Assembly: GCA_028222445.1 (NCBI GenBank)
Contig: JAOISU010000003.1
Location: 2,501 to 66,500, forward strand
Origin: Candidatus Pelagibacter sp.
GTDB taxonomy: Bacteria > Pseudomonadota > Alphaproteobacteria > Pelagibacterales > Pelagibacteraceae
Reading direction: 5' to 3'
DNA: 64,000 nt
Made by a program: the position numbers and the translations under genes. Under the pieces are notes generated by a model. It was not told the DNA's origin. It was given only the letters and a program-made list of their open reading frames with translations, and searched no databases. The first letter of the stretch is position 1, and the number at the start of each line of letters is the position of its first letter. This document shows, one piece after another, positions 46,865 to 56,050 of this stretch.

Positions 46865-46956
46865 TTTTTACTTATCCTTTTATTATTTATATGAAAAAAA
46901 TTATTTTATTTTTTTAATCATTTCAATAGGAAATTAAAAAATGGATATTCAAGGTA

Positions 46957-47031
46957 TGGTGCCTCGAGCATGATTCGCACATGCGACACAAGCCTTTTCA
47001 GGGCTCTGCTCTACTCCTGAGCTACCGAGGC
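46957..47031 (-). tRNA. tRNA-Phe (anticodon GAA), atypical T-loop
   Basis: A 75-nt cloverleaf on the minus strand: acceptor GCCTCGG pairs with TCGAGGC, discriminator A73, encoded CCA, anticodon loop CTGAAAA (GAA, Phe) and variable loop GTGTC. Two points are odd: the T-loop reads TGCGAAT, so position 55, nearly always T, is G, and the D-loop is short (AGGAGTA). It lies 6 bases after infA on the same strand. Confidence 0.88.
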
Positions 47032-47037
47032 ATTTGT

Positions 47038-47253
47038 TTACCCTCTAAAAGTGATCCGACCTTTAGTTAAGTCGTAAGGGGTCATTTCGACTTGAACCTT
47101 ATCACCTTGAAGTACTCTAATTCTGTTCTTACGCAATTTGCCTGCCGCATGAGCTGTTACAATATGGCCGTTCTCTAACTTTACTCTAAACATTGCATTT
47201 GGTAATAAATCCTCAACAATTCCTGAGAACGATAGCATTTCTTGTTTTGACAA
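47038..47253 (-). CDS. infA: Translation initiation factor IF-1
   Basis: The 71-aa product matches IF-1 from end to end: [38 protein letters not shown] and [17 protein letters not shown]-1 blocks the ribosomal A site during initiation. It lies 2 bases after hisD, and tRNA-Phe follows after 6 bases, so RNase P cutting of the tRNA would shape the mRNA 3' end. Confidence 0.97.
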   Translation of the reverse strand: MSKQEMLSFSGIVEDLLPNAMFRVKLENGHIVTAHAAGKLRKNRIRVLQGDKVQVEMTPYDLTKGRITFRG

Positions 47254-47255
47254 AT

Positions 47256-48542
47256 TTATTTTCTCCTAATTCTTTTTTCTACTGACTTAGCGTGTCCCAC
47301 TAAACCTTCGTAGTTTGCAAGTGTTATAACTGATGGTCCAAGGGTTTCAATCCCTTTTTTTGATAGGTTTATATATGAAATTCTTTTATAAAATTCATTA
47401 ACACTAATACCACTGGAATATCTTGCTGAAGAATTAGTTGGCAAAACGTGGTTGGAGCCCGCGTTATAATCTGTCATAGCCATGACTGCATATTTACCTA
47501 AGCAGATAGATCCTGAATTTCTAATTTTTCCTACCATTTTTTTATAGCTTTTAATATTTAATTCTAAATGTTCGGGCGCAATTTTATTTACTGTATCAAT
47601 AATTTTTTGATCTGACTGCATGTGAATTAAAATTCCATTGTTACGTAAACTATTTTTTGCAATTTGAGATCTAGGCAACTTTTTTAATTGCTTAATAATT
47701 TCATCATTAACCCTTTTAATAATTTTTTTATTTTTTGAAATTAATATGCATTGAGCAAGACTATCGTGCTCTGCTTGGCCTATTAAATCACTTGCAACCC
47801 ATTCAGGATTTGAAAACTTATCACAAACAATTGTAACTTCTGAAGGGCCTGCAATCATACCTTCAATTCCAACATCTCCAAAAACTTCTTTCTTAGCTGC
47901 CGCAACATAAGAGTTTCCTGGGCCAACGATTTTATCAACTTTTTTAATTTTCTTAGTGCCATATGCCAAAGCTGCTATAGCAGAAGGTCCACCTATGGAA
48001 TAAATCTCTCTAATTTTACATTTTTTTGCAGCATATAATACTGCAGGATTTTGAGCCCCTTTTTGTCCAGGATTAATCATGACAAGTCTTTTTACCCCAG
48101 CAACAATTGCTGGCACCGCATTCATTAAAACACTTGAGGGGTATGATGCTGTAGAGCCAGGCACATAAATGGCAACCGCTTCAATAGGCACATATTTATA
48201 TTCAAGTTTATTTTTTAGATTATCAGTATAAGAAATATTCTTAAATTTTTGAAATGAATGAAATTTATAAATTCGATTATAAGCAAGATCAATTGCTCTT
48301 TTCACTTTTGGATCTAGAGATTTAATAAGTCGATTAATCTTTTCTTTATTTGGGGCGATTATACTATTTTTATTAAATCTTTTTTCATATTTTAAAATAG
48401 CTTTATCACCATTAACTTTAACATCTTTTATAATTTTAATAACTGAAGCTGAACTAAGTTTAATTTTATTTTTTCTTTTAGATAATAAATTATCCAAAAT
48501 ATTATCAAAGTTTTTATTTTTACTGTCTAATATTTTAATCAT
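47256..48542 (-). CDS. hisD: Histidinol dehydrogenase
   Basis: HisD oxidises histidinol to histidine. The 428-aa product has [41 protein letters not shown] and the zinc-site region [13 protein letters not shown] plus APEHLEL. It follows the DUF2948 gene with a one-base overlap, and infA follows after 2 bases. The other his genes in the window (hisG, hisZ) are in a separate cluster. Confidence 0.96.
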   Translation of the reverse strand: MIKILDSKNKNFDNILDNLLSKRKNKIKLSSASVIKIIKDVKVNGDKAILKYEKRFNKNSIIAPNKEKINRLIKSLDPKVKRAIDLAYNRIYKFHSFQKFKNISYTDNLKNKLEYKYVPIEAVAIYVPGSTASYPSSVLMNAVPAIVAGVKRLVMINPGQKGAQNPAVLYAAKKCKIREIYSIGGPSAIAALAYGTKKIKKVDKIVGPGNSYVAAAKKEVFGDVGIEGMIAGPSEVTIVCDKFSNPEWVASDLIGQAEHDSLAQCILISKNKKIIKRVNDEIIKQLKKLPRSQIAKNSLRNNGILIHMQSDQKIIDTVNKIAPEHLELNIKSYKKMVGKIRNSGSICLGKYAVMAMTDYNAGSNHVLPTNSSARYSSGISVNEFYKRISYINLSKKGIETLGPSVITLANYEGLVGHAKSVEKRIRRK

Positions 48543-48937
48543 TAATTAGCTTTATTTTGGTCATCTAGGGTTACTTCAATTATCTCAGTTGACAATGCAA
48601 TATATGCATTATTTTCAAAGATTAAATTTATTTCATAATTGTCATTATTTTTTAAATAATCTATGCCAATTAACTCCAATTCTTCATCTGAATTGTTTTG
48701 TTTTATATTTTTAGACTTAACTTTATCTACAAATTCAAACTTACAAATACTGTTAACTTTTTTATCTTTTTCATCTGTTTCTATTTTTAATCTATTTAGC
48801 GAGAGTAAAAAAACTTTGTTTAACGGAAGGTATTTTATATTGTCAATCTTAACTTTGGCACCAGAACAGCATGCAGATATCAACTGTATTCCCTCATTAT
48901 CTGTAGCTATTATTTTTGATAAATATTTTTTATCCAT
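48542..48937 (-). CDS. DUF2948 family protein
   Basis: The 131-aa product has no recognisable catalytic motif. It begins IIATDNEGIQLISACCSGAKV and ends LSTEIIEVTLDD, as DUF2948 members do, and lies between murA and hisD, the usual place for this family in Alphaproteobacteria. Both ends overlap the neighbouring genes by one base. The function is unknown. Confidence 0.78.
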   Translation of the reverse strand: MDKKYLSKIIATDNEGIQLISACCSGAKVKIDNIKYLPLNKVFLLSLNRLKIETDEKDKKVNSICKFEFVDKVKSKNIKQNNSDEELELIGIDYLKNNDNYEINLIFENNAYIALSTEIIEVTLDDQNKAN

Positions 48938-50190
48938 TAATTAATCCTTCTTATTTTTACTCCTACCTTTTTTAATTTTTTTTCAATATCTTCATAACCT
49001 CTATCAAGGTGATAAATTCTATTAATTATGGACTTTCCTTTAGAAGCAAGTGCTGCAAGAATTAACGATACAGAAGCTCTTAGGTCAGTAGCCATCAATT
49101 CAGCTGCTTCAAATTTAATATTTCCTTCTATTATTGCTTTGTTTCCATTAATAGAAATTTTGGCACCCATTCTATTTAATTCTGCAACGTGCATAAATCT
49201 ATTTTCAAATATTTCTTCTTTAATATAGGACTTTTTATTAGCTTTACATAATAAGACCATCATTTGAGCTTGGAGATCTGTTGGAAATCCTGGATAAGGA
49301 GATGTTTTAATGTTTATACTTTTAATTTTTTTACTTCCATGAATTAAAATTTCATTTTTTCTTAATATAATTTTTGATCCTATTTTCTTTAAAACATTAA
49401 TTTCAGTATTAATTATTTCAGGATTAATTCCAATAACTTTTAAATTTCCTTCAGTCAATGCAGCAGCTATCAAATAAGTGCCTGCTTCTATTCTGTCAGG
49501 CATTATTTTATAACTTAAATCTTTAAGTATATTTACACCCTCAATTTTGACAGTTCTCTTTGCAATCCATTTAATATTACATCCCATCGTGATTAAAAAA
49601 TTAACTAAATCTTTAATTTCTGGCTCAATTGCACAATTTGATAAAATAGTTTTTCCTTTTGCTAAACATGAGGCTATGATTAAATTTTCCGTAGCACCAA
49701 CTGATACTTTTGGAAATTTTATGTTTGCACCTATTAATCCTTTTGGGGCATTAGCATAAACATAGCCTTGAATGATTTTATAATTGACCCCAAGTTTTGA
49801 TAGAGCGTGTAAATGTATATCAACAGGTCTAGTTCCAATTGCACAGCCACCTGGTAACGAGACTTTTGCTTTTCCAAATTTTGCAAGTAAAGGACCTAGA
49901 ACCAAAATTCCTGCTCTCATAGTTTTAACTAAATTGTAAGATGCAAAAGTTTTATTTTGTTTCTTATTTTTAATAATCAAATTTTTTTTATTATAATTAA
50001 TAGCTGAACCAAGAGATTTTAATAAAAGTATCATCGTTTCAATATCTTTTACTTTTGGTAGGTTTGATAAAGATACTTTTCTATTTGATAACAATGTGGC
50101 TGCTAAAATAGGAAGAGATGCATTTTTTGAGCCAGAAATTTTAACTTGTCCTTTGAGCTTTGCTGCTCCAAAGACTTCCAATTTTTTCAT
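48937..50190 (-). CDS. murA: UDP-N-acetylglucosamine 1-carboxyvinyltransferase
   Basis: MurA makes the first committed step of peptidoglycan synthesis. The 417-aa product has SGSKNASLPILAATLL, the catalytic Cys in PGGCAIGTRPVDIHLHAL (about 115), and DLRASVSLILAALA. The cysteine is present, so fosfomycin sensitivity is expected by analogy only. It sits 2 bases after dcd. Confidence 0.96.
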   Translation of the reverse strand: MKKLEVFGAAKLKGQVKISGSKNASLPILAATLLSNRKVSLSNLPKVKDIETMILLLKSLGSAINYNKKNLIIKNKKQNKTFASYNLVKTMRAGILVLGPLLAKFGKAKVSLPGGCAIGTRPVDIHLHALSKLGVNYKIIQGYVYANAPKGLIGANIKFPKVSVGATENLIIASCLAKGKTILSNCAIEPEIKDLVNFLITMGCNIKWIAKRTVKIEGVNILKDLSYKIMPDRIEAGTYLIAAALTEGNLKVIGINPEIINTEINVLKKIGSKIILRKNEILIHGSKKIKSINIKTSPYPGFPTDLQAQMMVLLCKANKKSYIKEEIFENRFMHVAELNRMGAKISINGNKAIIEGNIKFEAAELMATDLRASVSLILAALASKGKSIINRIYHLDRGYEDIEKKLKKVGVKIRRIN

Positions 50191-50192
50191 GA

Positions 50193-50750
50193 TTATACTT
50201 TTGGTAAAGTTACTCCAGTTTGACCCATATATTTTCCTTTACGGTCAGCGTACGAAGTTTCGGGAGGTTGATCTCCTTTCAAAAATAAAAATTGAGCAAC
50301 ACCTTCATTTGCATAAATCTTTGCTGGAAGCGGTGTGGTGTTTGAAAATTCAAGGGTAACAGTTCCAAAAAATTCAGATTCAATAGGGGTTACGTTCACT
50401 ATAATTCCTGTTCTAGCATAAGTACTCTTGCCAACAACAATACACATGATGTTTCTTGGTATTTTAAAAACCTCTATAGTAGTTCCTAGAGCAAAAGAGT
50501 TAGGTGGGATAATGATATAATCAGAGCTTTTTTTAGTTACAAAATTATCTGGTGTAAATTCTTTAGGATCAACAATTGAGGAGTTAACATTGTGAAAAAT
50601 TTTAAATTCATCTCCTACTCTCGCATCATAACCAAATGAACTTAGACCATAAGAAATTTTACCCTCTCTGACCTGTTTGTCTATAAAGGGAGAAATCATT
50701 GCCTCTTCAACTGCCAACTTCCTTATAGATTTGTCGGAAAGTACTGACAT
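50193..50750 (-). CDS. dcd: dCTP deaminase
   Basis: Dcd deaminates dCTP to dUTP. The 185-aa product has [54 protein letters not shown] (split by conserved Ser, Arg and Glu) and the C-terminal [17 protein letters not shown]. Its ATG shares one base with the stop codon of a 33-aa upstream frame. The gene leads to murA. Confidence 0.95.
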   Translation of the reverse strand: MSVLSDKSIRKLAVEEAMISPFIDKQVREGKISYGLSSFGYDARVGDEFKIFHNVNSSIVDPKEFTPDNFVTKKSSDYIIIPPNSFALGTTIEVFKIPRNIMCIVVGKSTYARTGIIVNVTPIESEFFGTVTLEFSNTTPLPAKIYANEGVAQFLFLKGDQPPETSYADRKGKYMGQTGVTLPKV

Positions 50751-50851
50751 TATTTACTTTTCTTCTTATTTTTTTTTTGAAAAATTTTTCTTTTTTTTAA
50801 ATTTTTTTTAAGAGCAAGACTTAACTTCTCATTTTTTTCTTTATCATTCAT
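50750..50851 (-). CDS. Predicted 33-aa very basic protein
   Basis: An ATG-started 33-codon frame fits exactly between two genes with TAATG overlaps at both ends: its ATG shares a base with the stop of the 65-aa gene and its TAA shares a base with the dcd ATG. The product, starting [18 protein letters not shown], is about 40% Lys. The precise packing argues for translation, though poly-A stretches can produce Lys runs by chance. No family is recognised. Confidence 0.5.
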   Translation of the reverse strand: MNDKEKNEKLSLALKKNLKKRKIFQKKNKKKSK

Positions 50852-51048
50852 TATTTATCTGGATTAGTTAGAAAATCTAATGTGATAGGTTTTGAAGCAT
50901 CTAAAACCTTCTCTGGCTCTTGTTGAGCTTTTGGACCTTCTTTAGCTTCTCTTTTTGCTCTTTTTTCTGCAAGCTTTTTTTCTCTCTTAGCTTGCTTTTC
51001 CATGAGCTTGTTTCCTTTAGTGGATTTATAATCGTAATGAATTCCCAT
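50851..51048 (-). CDS. Small Lys/Glu-rich hypothetical protein
   Basis: The 65-aa product begins MGIHYDYKSTKGNKLMEKQA, has an alternating Lys/Arg/Glu/Ala segment (about 16-42) likely to be helical, and ends with LDASKPITLDFLTNPDK. A second possible start is Met16. It heads the minus-strand run leading through dcd and murA. I do not recognise a function. Confidence 0.6.
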   Translation of the reverse strand: MGIHYDYKSTKGNKLMEKQAKREKKLAEKRAKREAKEGPKAQQEPEKVLDASKPITLDFLTNPDK

Positions 51049-51151
51049 AAAATTTTTCCTTCACTAGGTATAAATCATTATATGAAAAAAATTAAGGCAA
51101 TATTTTGAAAAAAATGATTTATTATAAAAATACTCAATAAATACCAAAATA

Positions 51152-51225
51152 GCCCCTATAGTTAAATGGCATAACGTGTCCATGGTAAGGATAAATTTCA
51201 AGTTCGATTCTTGGTGGGGGCACCA
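51152..51225 (+). tRNA. tRNA-Thr (anticodon GGT)
   Basis: A 74-nt cloverleaf on the plus strand: acceptor GCCCCTA pairs with TGGGGGC, discriminator A73, encoded CCA, anticodon stem TGTCC/GGATA around loop ATGGTAA (anticodon GGT). The T-loop TTCGATT is standard. It stands alone between divergent and convergent protein genes. Confidence 0.93.
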
Positions 51226-51227
51226 GA

Positions 51228-51947
51228 TTATTTTTTATAAAATATTTTTCTAGCAATAATTGCGGCTATTAATAAAACTCCAAAAGCAATCAATGGTATG
51301 AAGATGTCTGGTGAATATATCAGATCAGTCACACTAGGAGCCTCTAAATTTTGTTCTATAATTTTTTCAAGGCCACTTCCAATGGATACAACTAAAAATA
51401 GAGGTGGTGTTAACCCTATTAATGTCGCCCAAAAAAAATTACTTGTCCTAACATTGAAAATACAAGGTAGCACATTTGATAATGCAAAAGGAATCCCTCC
51501 AATAAATCTATAAGCTAAAAGATAAATAAATTCTGATTTTTTAAATTTAGCTTCTAAATTTTCAAATCGATTTAAAAACTTTTCTTTAATAATTTCTTTA
51601 AAAAAATAATTTCCAATAATGTAAAGAATTGTTGCTCCAATAGTCATTCCAATTAATAGAATAAAAGTTCCAAGCCACTTACCAAAAATAAAACCTGCTA
51701 AGAGCGCAGCTGGTAAACCAAATCCAGCCATAACAACCCAAACTATTGTGGCTATTAAAAATATTAAAGAAATTAAAAATAAATTAGTTTGTTTTAATCC
51801 AAAAAAATAATCTCTATTATTTTTAATAAATTCATAGCTTGTTAATTCTTCAAGGGTAAATTTTAATAAGAAAAAGTATAAAAATGATGAAACTACTAGA
51901 AGATAAAATAAACCTAAAGTTATCTTAACTTTTTTTGATTTTTCCAT
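51228..51947 (-). CDS. VTT-domain (TVP38/TMEM64, DedA-like) membrane protein
   Basis: The 239-aa product has five or six membrane segments and the VTT core: FGLPAALLAGFIFGKWLGTFILLIG, FLNRFENLEA, YRFIGGIPFALSNVLPCIFNVRTSNFF split across about residues 76-175. Family members are thought to move lipids or act in membrane homeostasis. The gene ends 3 bases from the tRNA-Thr CCA on the other strand. Confidence 0.85.
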   Translation of the reverse strand: MEKSKKVKITLGLFYLLVVSSFLYFFLLKFTLEELTSYEFIKNNRDYFFGLKQTNLFLISLIFLIATIVWVVMAGFGLPAALLAGFIFGKWLGTFILLIGMTIGATILYIIGNYFFKEIIKEKFLNRFENLEAKFKKSEFIYLLAYRFIGGIPFALSNVLPCIFNVRTSNFFWATLIGLTPPLFLVVSIGSGLEKIIEQNLEAPSVTDLIYSPDIFIPLIAFGVLLIAAIIARKIFYKK

Positions 51948-51978
51948 AATTTACTTAAAGTAATATAAAATCTTCTAT

Positions 51979-52007
51979 TTGCTATTTATACATTTAATTA
52001 CTATAAA
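51979..52007 (+). promoter_or_regulatory. Candidate promoter of the rpmH-rnpA-yidD-yidC operon
   Basis: TTGCTA (51979-51984) and TATAAA (52002-52007) are spaced by 17 bases and point toward rpmH. A start near 52014 leaves a leader of about 25 bases with no clear Shine-Dalgarno (ATATATCCT precedes the ATG). Confidence 0.5.
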
Positions 52008-52039
52008 GGGCGAAATTTATTAAAAATTAAATATATCCT

Positions 52040-52204
52040 ATGAAAAGAACATATCAGCCTAAAGTTGGAAAACGTCTTAAGAAACATGGTTTCAGATCAA
52101 AGATGGCAACTAAAGGTGGAAAAAAACTTCTAAAGAGAAGAAGAGCTAAGGGACGTAAGAATCTTACAGTATCATCTACCCAAAAAAAACCTCAGGGTAA
52201 ATAA
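52040..52204 (+). CDS. rpmH: 50S ribosomal protein L34
   Basis: The 54-aa product starts [20 protein letters not shown] and carries [10 protein letters not shown], the L34 signature. The last ten residues ([10 protein letters not shown]) extend beyond the usual family end near residue 44. It heads the operon rpmH-rnpA-yidD-yidC. Confidence 0.97.
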   Translation: MKRTYQPKVGKRLKKHGFRSKMATKGGKKLLKRRRAKGRKNLTVSSTQKKPQGK

Positions 52205-52214
52205 TTCAAACTAA

Positions 52215-52559
52215 ATGAAAAGCAAAATTGTTGCTCTTTCTAAAAACGAAGATTTCAAAAATTTACTTAAGAAAAAGAAAGTCTCAAATAAGTATATCAC
52301 TCTTTTTTTTGGTCCTCTCGCAGATAAGGATAATAAAAAACTAAATATTAGCTTTGTAGTTAAAAAAAAACTTATCCGTGGTGCTGTAAAGAGAAATAAA
52401 ATTAAAAGAAGATTAAGAAATATAATGAACGAAGCTGTAAAAAAAGTGTCTATAAACTTTAATTATTCTTACCTTGTGATTGCGAAAATAACTATGCTAA
52501 ACAATGAATATGCGATAATAAAAGATACTTTATTCCAAGACATAGAAAAGATTAAGTAA
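52215..52559 (+). CDS. rnpA: Ribonuclease P protein component
   Basis: The 114-aa product is the small basic protein that helps RNase P RNA bind precursor tRNA. It contains the RNR signature in GAVKRNKIKRRLRN (about 57-70). It follows rpmH by 10 bases and overlaps yidD by one base. Confidence 0.93.
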   Translation: MKSKIVALSKNEDFKNLLKKKKVSNKYITLFFGPLADKDNKKLNISFVVKKKLIRGAVKRNKIKRRLRNIMNEAVKKVSINFNYSYLVIAKITMLNNEYAIIKDTLFQDIEKIK

Positions 52560-52810
52560 TGAACATTATATCAAATATTTTAATTGGCCTGATCAAATTT
52601 TATAAAATAGTTATTAGTCCTTATATAACTCCTTCGTGTAGATATCTCCCAACCTGCTCAGAATATACAATTGAATGTTTAAGAACATATGGGCTTGTTA
52701 AGGCAATCTCAAAAAGTACTAAAAGAATATTTTCATGTCATCCTATTAAGATGTTGGGTGGTGGTGAAGGATTTGATCCAATAAATAAAGAATTAAAGGC
52801 TAAGAAATAA
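52559..52810 (+). CDS. yidD: Membrane protein insertion efficiency factor YidD
   Basis: The 83-aa product has the family motif ISPYITPSCRYLPTCSEYT (about 19-37) and CHPIKMLGGGEGFDP (about 61-75), with conserved cysteines. YidD assists YidC at the inner membrane. It overlaps rnpA and yidC by one base each. Confidence 0.95.
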   Translation: MNIISNILIGLIKFYKIVISPYITPSCRYLPTCSEYTIECLRTYGLVKAISKSTKRIFSCHPIKMLGGGEGFDPINKELKAKK

Positions 52811-54486
52811 TGGATACTAGAAACGTAATCGCAGCAATATCCTTATCAGCAGCGGTAATTATTTTATACTCTCTTTTTTTTCAGCCTGACCCTGCAACTA
52901 TTAAACAAAATCTAGCTGAACAAAATAAAATTGAAAATAATACAGATACTCCAAGCTTAGATAAAAATGAAAATTTTGCAAAACTTTCAAGAGCAGATGC
53001 TTTAAAAGAAAATGATAGAATTCAATTTGAAAATGGAAGTGTTGTTGGGTCAATTTCTTTAAAAGGTGCAACAATAGATGACTTAACTTTTAAAGAATAT
53101 AATATTGAACTGAATAAAAATGAAAAAATAGTCTTATTAAACCCAAGAAATGTTGAAGATGGTTACTTAATTGAAAGTGGCTTTGTAAGCACTAATAAAA
53201 ATATTGATATCCCTGATGCTTCTACCGTCTGGGAGATTTCTGGAAATAAAAGATTAACTAACAATAATCCTGTGAAACTAACATGGAGCAACTCTCAAGG
53301 CATCACATTTGAAAAACATATAAGTCTAGATGACCAATTTTTATTTACTGTAAAAGAAAAAATAATTAATTCATCAGATAAATCTTATAATTTTTACTCC
53401 TACGGGCAAATAATTAGAAACAAAATACCAGAGATATCTGGCTTTTATATTTTGCATGAAGGGTTTTTATCTGTACTTGATGATCAATTAATTGAAGAAG
53501 ATTACGATGATATCCAGGAAAAGAAATTTACTCAAATTGCACAAGAAGGATTTGTTGCTATTTCAGATAAATTTTGGGTTACATCAGTTATACCACCAAA
53601 AGGAAAAGAGTTTAAAACAACTTTTGATTATAAAAATAAATTCAGAGCCAACTACATATCAACTAAAGGTATAGAGGTTAAAGCAAACAGCTCTATTGAA
53701 GAAAAAATTCAAATTATAGTTGCAGCCAAAAGAGTAAGTGTCATTGATGGTTATGCTGAAAATTTAGATATCAATAAGTTTGATCTAGCAATTGATTGGG
53801 GTTTTATGTATTTCATTACAAAACCTTTATTCTTTGTATTAGATTACTTCTTTAAATTACTAGGTAATTATGGTTTAGCAATTATTGCTGTCACTATTTG
53901 TATTAGATTGGCTTTCTTTCCTCTTGCCAACTTTAGTTTTAAGTCTATGGGAAAAATGAAGTTATTAGCACCTGAAATGGCTCGTCTGAAAGAATTGCAT
54001 AAGGATGATAAAATGAAATTGCAACAAGCAATGATGGCTCTTTATAAGAAAGAAAAAGTTAATCCTATGAGTGGTTGTCTACCTATCCTGGTTCAAATCC
54101 CTGTTTTCTTTGCGCTGTATAAAGTATTATTTGTAACCATTGAAATGAGACATATGCCATTTTATGGATGGATACATGACTTAAGCGATAGAGACCCAAC
54201 ATCTTTATTTAATGTTTTTGGTTTGATTCCATGGGATCCACCTTCTTTCTTATTAATAGGTGCATGGCCAATAATTATGGGAATCACGATGTGGATTCAG
54301 CAGAAACTTAACCCAACACCACCAGATCCTATACAGGCTAAAATATTTATGTTTTTTCCGGTATTTCTAACTGTAATTCTTGCACCCTTTCCTGCGGGTC
54401 TTGTTATCTACTGGAGTTTCAACAACATCTTCACAATGATTCAACAATATATTGTTCAAAGAAAAATGACTATCAAAACAACATAA
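52810..54486 (+). CDS. yidC: Membrane protein insertase YidC
   Basis: YidC inserts and folds inner-membrane proteins. The 558-aa product has an N-terminal membrane segment (about 6-24), a large periplasmic domain (about 60-315) and a C-terminal insertase with several membrane segments (from about 330), including the cytosolic LAPEMARLKELHKDDKMKLQ helix and MSGCLPILVQIPVFFALYKVL. It ends the operon; engB, often next, is absent, and argB follows directly. Confidence 0.96.
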   Translation: MDTRNVIAAISLSAAVIILYSLFFQPDPATIKQNLAEQNKIENNTDTPSLDKNENFAKLSRADALKENDRIQFENGSVVGSISLKGATIDDLTFKEYNIELNKNEKIVLLNPRNVEDGYLIESGFVSTNKNIDIPDASTVWEISGNKRLTNNNPVKLTWSNSQGITFEKHISLDDQFLFTVKEKIINSSDKSYNFYSYGQIIRNKIPEISGFYILHEGFLSVLDDQLIEEDYDDIQEKKFTQIAQEGFVAISDKFWVTSVIPPKGKEFKTTFDYKNKFRANYISTKGIEVKANSSIEEKIQIIVAAKRVSVIDGYAENLDINKFDLAIDWGFMYFITKPLFFVLDYFFKLLGNYGLAIIAVTICIRLAFFPLANFSFKSMGKMKLLAPEMARLKELHKDDKMKLQQAMMALYKKEKVNPMSGCLPILVQIPVFFALYKVLFVTIEMRHMPFYGWIHDLSDRDPTSLFNVFGLIPWDPPSFLLIGAWPIIMGITMWIQQKLNPTPPDPIQAKIFMFFPVFLTVILAPFPAGLVIYWSFNNIFTMIQQYIVQRKMTIKTT

Positions 54487-55353
54487 ATGTCATCGTTAAA
54501 AGAAGAAGAATTAACAAGCATCCTACCCAAAGACGGCCCAACAGTTAAAGAGGTAAAAAAATATTTAGAAAAGTATAATGATGAATTTATTGTCATTAAA
54601 TGTGGGGGTAGTGTTTTAATTGATCCAAAATTATTTAAAATTTTTATTGAAGATGTTGCTGTTTTAAAAAAACTTGGTTTTAATCCCATAGTTATTCACG
54701 GTGGTGGAAAAAGGATAAACAACAAACTAGATGCGCTTAACATTAAAAGTGATTTTATTAATGGACTAAGAGTTACAGATAAAAATACTATTAATATAGT
54801 TGAAGATGTATTGATTGAATTTAATAAAGAAATTGTCAATGCTTTAAAGGATCAATCTTGTGAAACAAAAGGAATTACGTCAAAAGAATACAATATAATA
54901 ACTGTAAAACCTGAAAGTGACAAATTAGGTTTTGTAGGTACTCCAACTCACATTAAAACTAATGTTTTAAAAGAAATTATTAAAGTTAATGAAGTGCCCA
55001 TTGTTGCACCATTAGGGGTAGATGAAAACAATCAAACTTTTAATATAAATGCCGATACCGCTGCAGGATCAATAGCAATTGAGTTAAAAGCTAGAAGATT
55101 AATGATTATCAGTGATGTAGAGGGCGTATTAGACAGTGAAAAAAAACTAATCCCTGAAATTAATTCTAAAAAAGCTAATGAATTAATTAATCAAAAAGTA
55201 ATTTCTGGTGGAATGATACCTAAAATTAAGAATTGTCTAGATGTTGCCAGTAAAGGAGTTAAGGCAGTTGTAATAATTGATGGAAGAAAAAATCACTCAC
55301 TCCTTTTTGAACTATTGTCTGATAAAGGTTCAGGAACTTTAATTAGAGAATGA
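54487..55353 (+). CDS. argB: Acetylglutamate kinase
   Basis: ArgB phosphorylates N-acetylglutamate in arginine synthesis. The 288-aa product has FIVIKCGGSVL (about 34-44), IVIHGGGKRIN, and the C-terminal VISGGMIPKIKNCLDVASKGV. A short N-terminal extension precedes the kinase fold. The start follows the yidC stop with no gap (TAAATG) and overlaps the following HAD gene by 4 bases. Confidence 0.95.
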   Translation: MSSLKEEELTSILPKDGPTVKEVKKYLEKYNDEFIVIKCGGSVLIDPKLFKIFIEDVAVLKKLGFNPIVIHGGGKRINNKLDALNIKSDFINGLRVTDKNTINIVEDVLIEFNKEIVNALKDQSCETKGITSKEYNIITVKPESDKLGFVGTPTHIKTNVLKEIIKVNEVPIVAPLGVDENNQTFNINADTAAGSIAIELKARRLMIISDVEGVLDSEKKLIPEINSKKANELINQKVISGGMIPKIKNCLDVASKGVKAVVIIDGRKNHSLLFELLSDKGSGTLIRE

Positions 55354-56021
55354 AAAATTTAATTAATACTAAATACTGGATATTCGACTTAGATAATACT
55401 TTGTATTCTGGACAAACAAAGGTTTTTTCTGAAGTTGATAAAAAAATGTCTTCTTTTATTTCAAAGAAATTTAATGTGGATTTAATTAAAGCAAAAGAAA
55501 TTCAAAAAGAATACTTCTATGAATATGGAACAACATTATCAGGATTAATGACTCACGATAAAATTGATCCACATGAATTTCTGGAATTTGTTCATGACAT
55601 TGATATTAGCTGGCTTCCTAAAGATAAGTTGCTGCGGGAAGAATTAATTAAAATTAAAGAAAAAAAATATATTTTTACTAATGGTTCTCATGCCCATGTT
55701 GAAAATGTAACTAAACAACTAGGTATAGATGGTTTGTTTGATGGAGCGTTTGATATTGTCGATGCTAATTTTATACCTAAACCAAAAATTGAACCTTATA
55801 AAAAAATAATTGAAAAATTTAATCTTGATCCAGCAAAATCAATATTAATCGAAGATATTGCTCATAATTTAGAACAAGCTAAAAACTTGGGAATGAAAAC
55901 TTGCTGGCTTGAGAATGATGAAGTATTTGCAAAAAAAGATGCGGATAAACCATATATTGATTATAAGATTAAGAACTTGCCTTCTTTTCTTCAAGAAATT
56001 AATGTATTAAAAGCACAATAA
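55350..56021 (+). CDS. HAD-superfamily pyrimidine 5'-nucleotidase-like hydrolase
   Basis: The 223-aa product has HAD motif I FDLDNTLYSG (about 13-22), motif II FTNGSHAH (about 109-116) and motif III/IV IPKPKIEPYKK to LIEDIAHNLEQAK. This pattern matches the alphaproteobacterial Phm8/Sdt1-like pyrimidine 5'-nucleotidases. It lies between argB and dapD, a common alphaproteobacterial order. The substrate is not proven. Confidence 0.85.
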   Translation: MKNLINTKYWIFDLDNTLYSGQTKVFSEVDKKMSSFISKKFNVDLIKAKEIQKEYFYEYGTTLSGLMTHDKIDPHEFLEFVHDIDISWLPKDKLLREELIKIKEKKYIFTNGSHAHVENVTKQLGIDGLFDGAFDIVDANFIPKPKIEPYKKIIEKFNLDPAKSILIEDIAHNLEQAKNLGMKTCWLENDEVFAKKDADKPYIDYKIKNLPSFLQEINVLKAQ

Positions 56022-56050
56022 AACTAACCTACTAACGATAAAATAAAACT

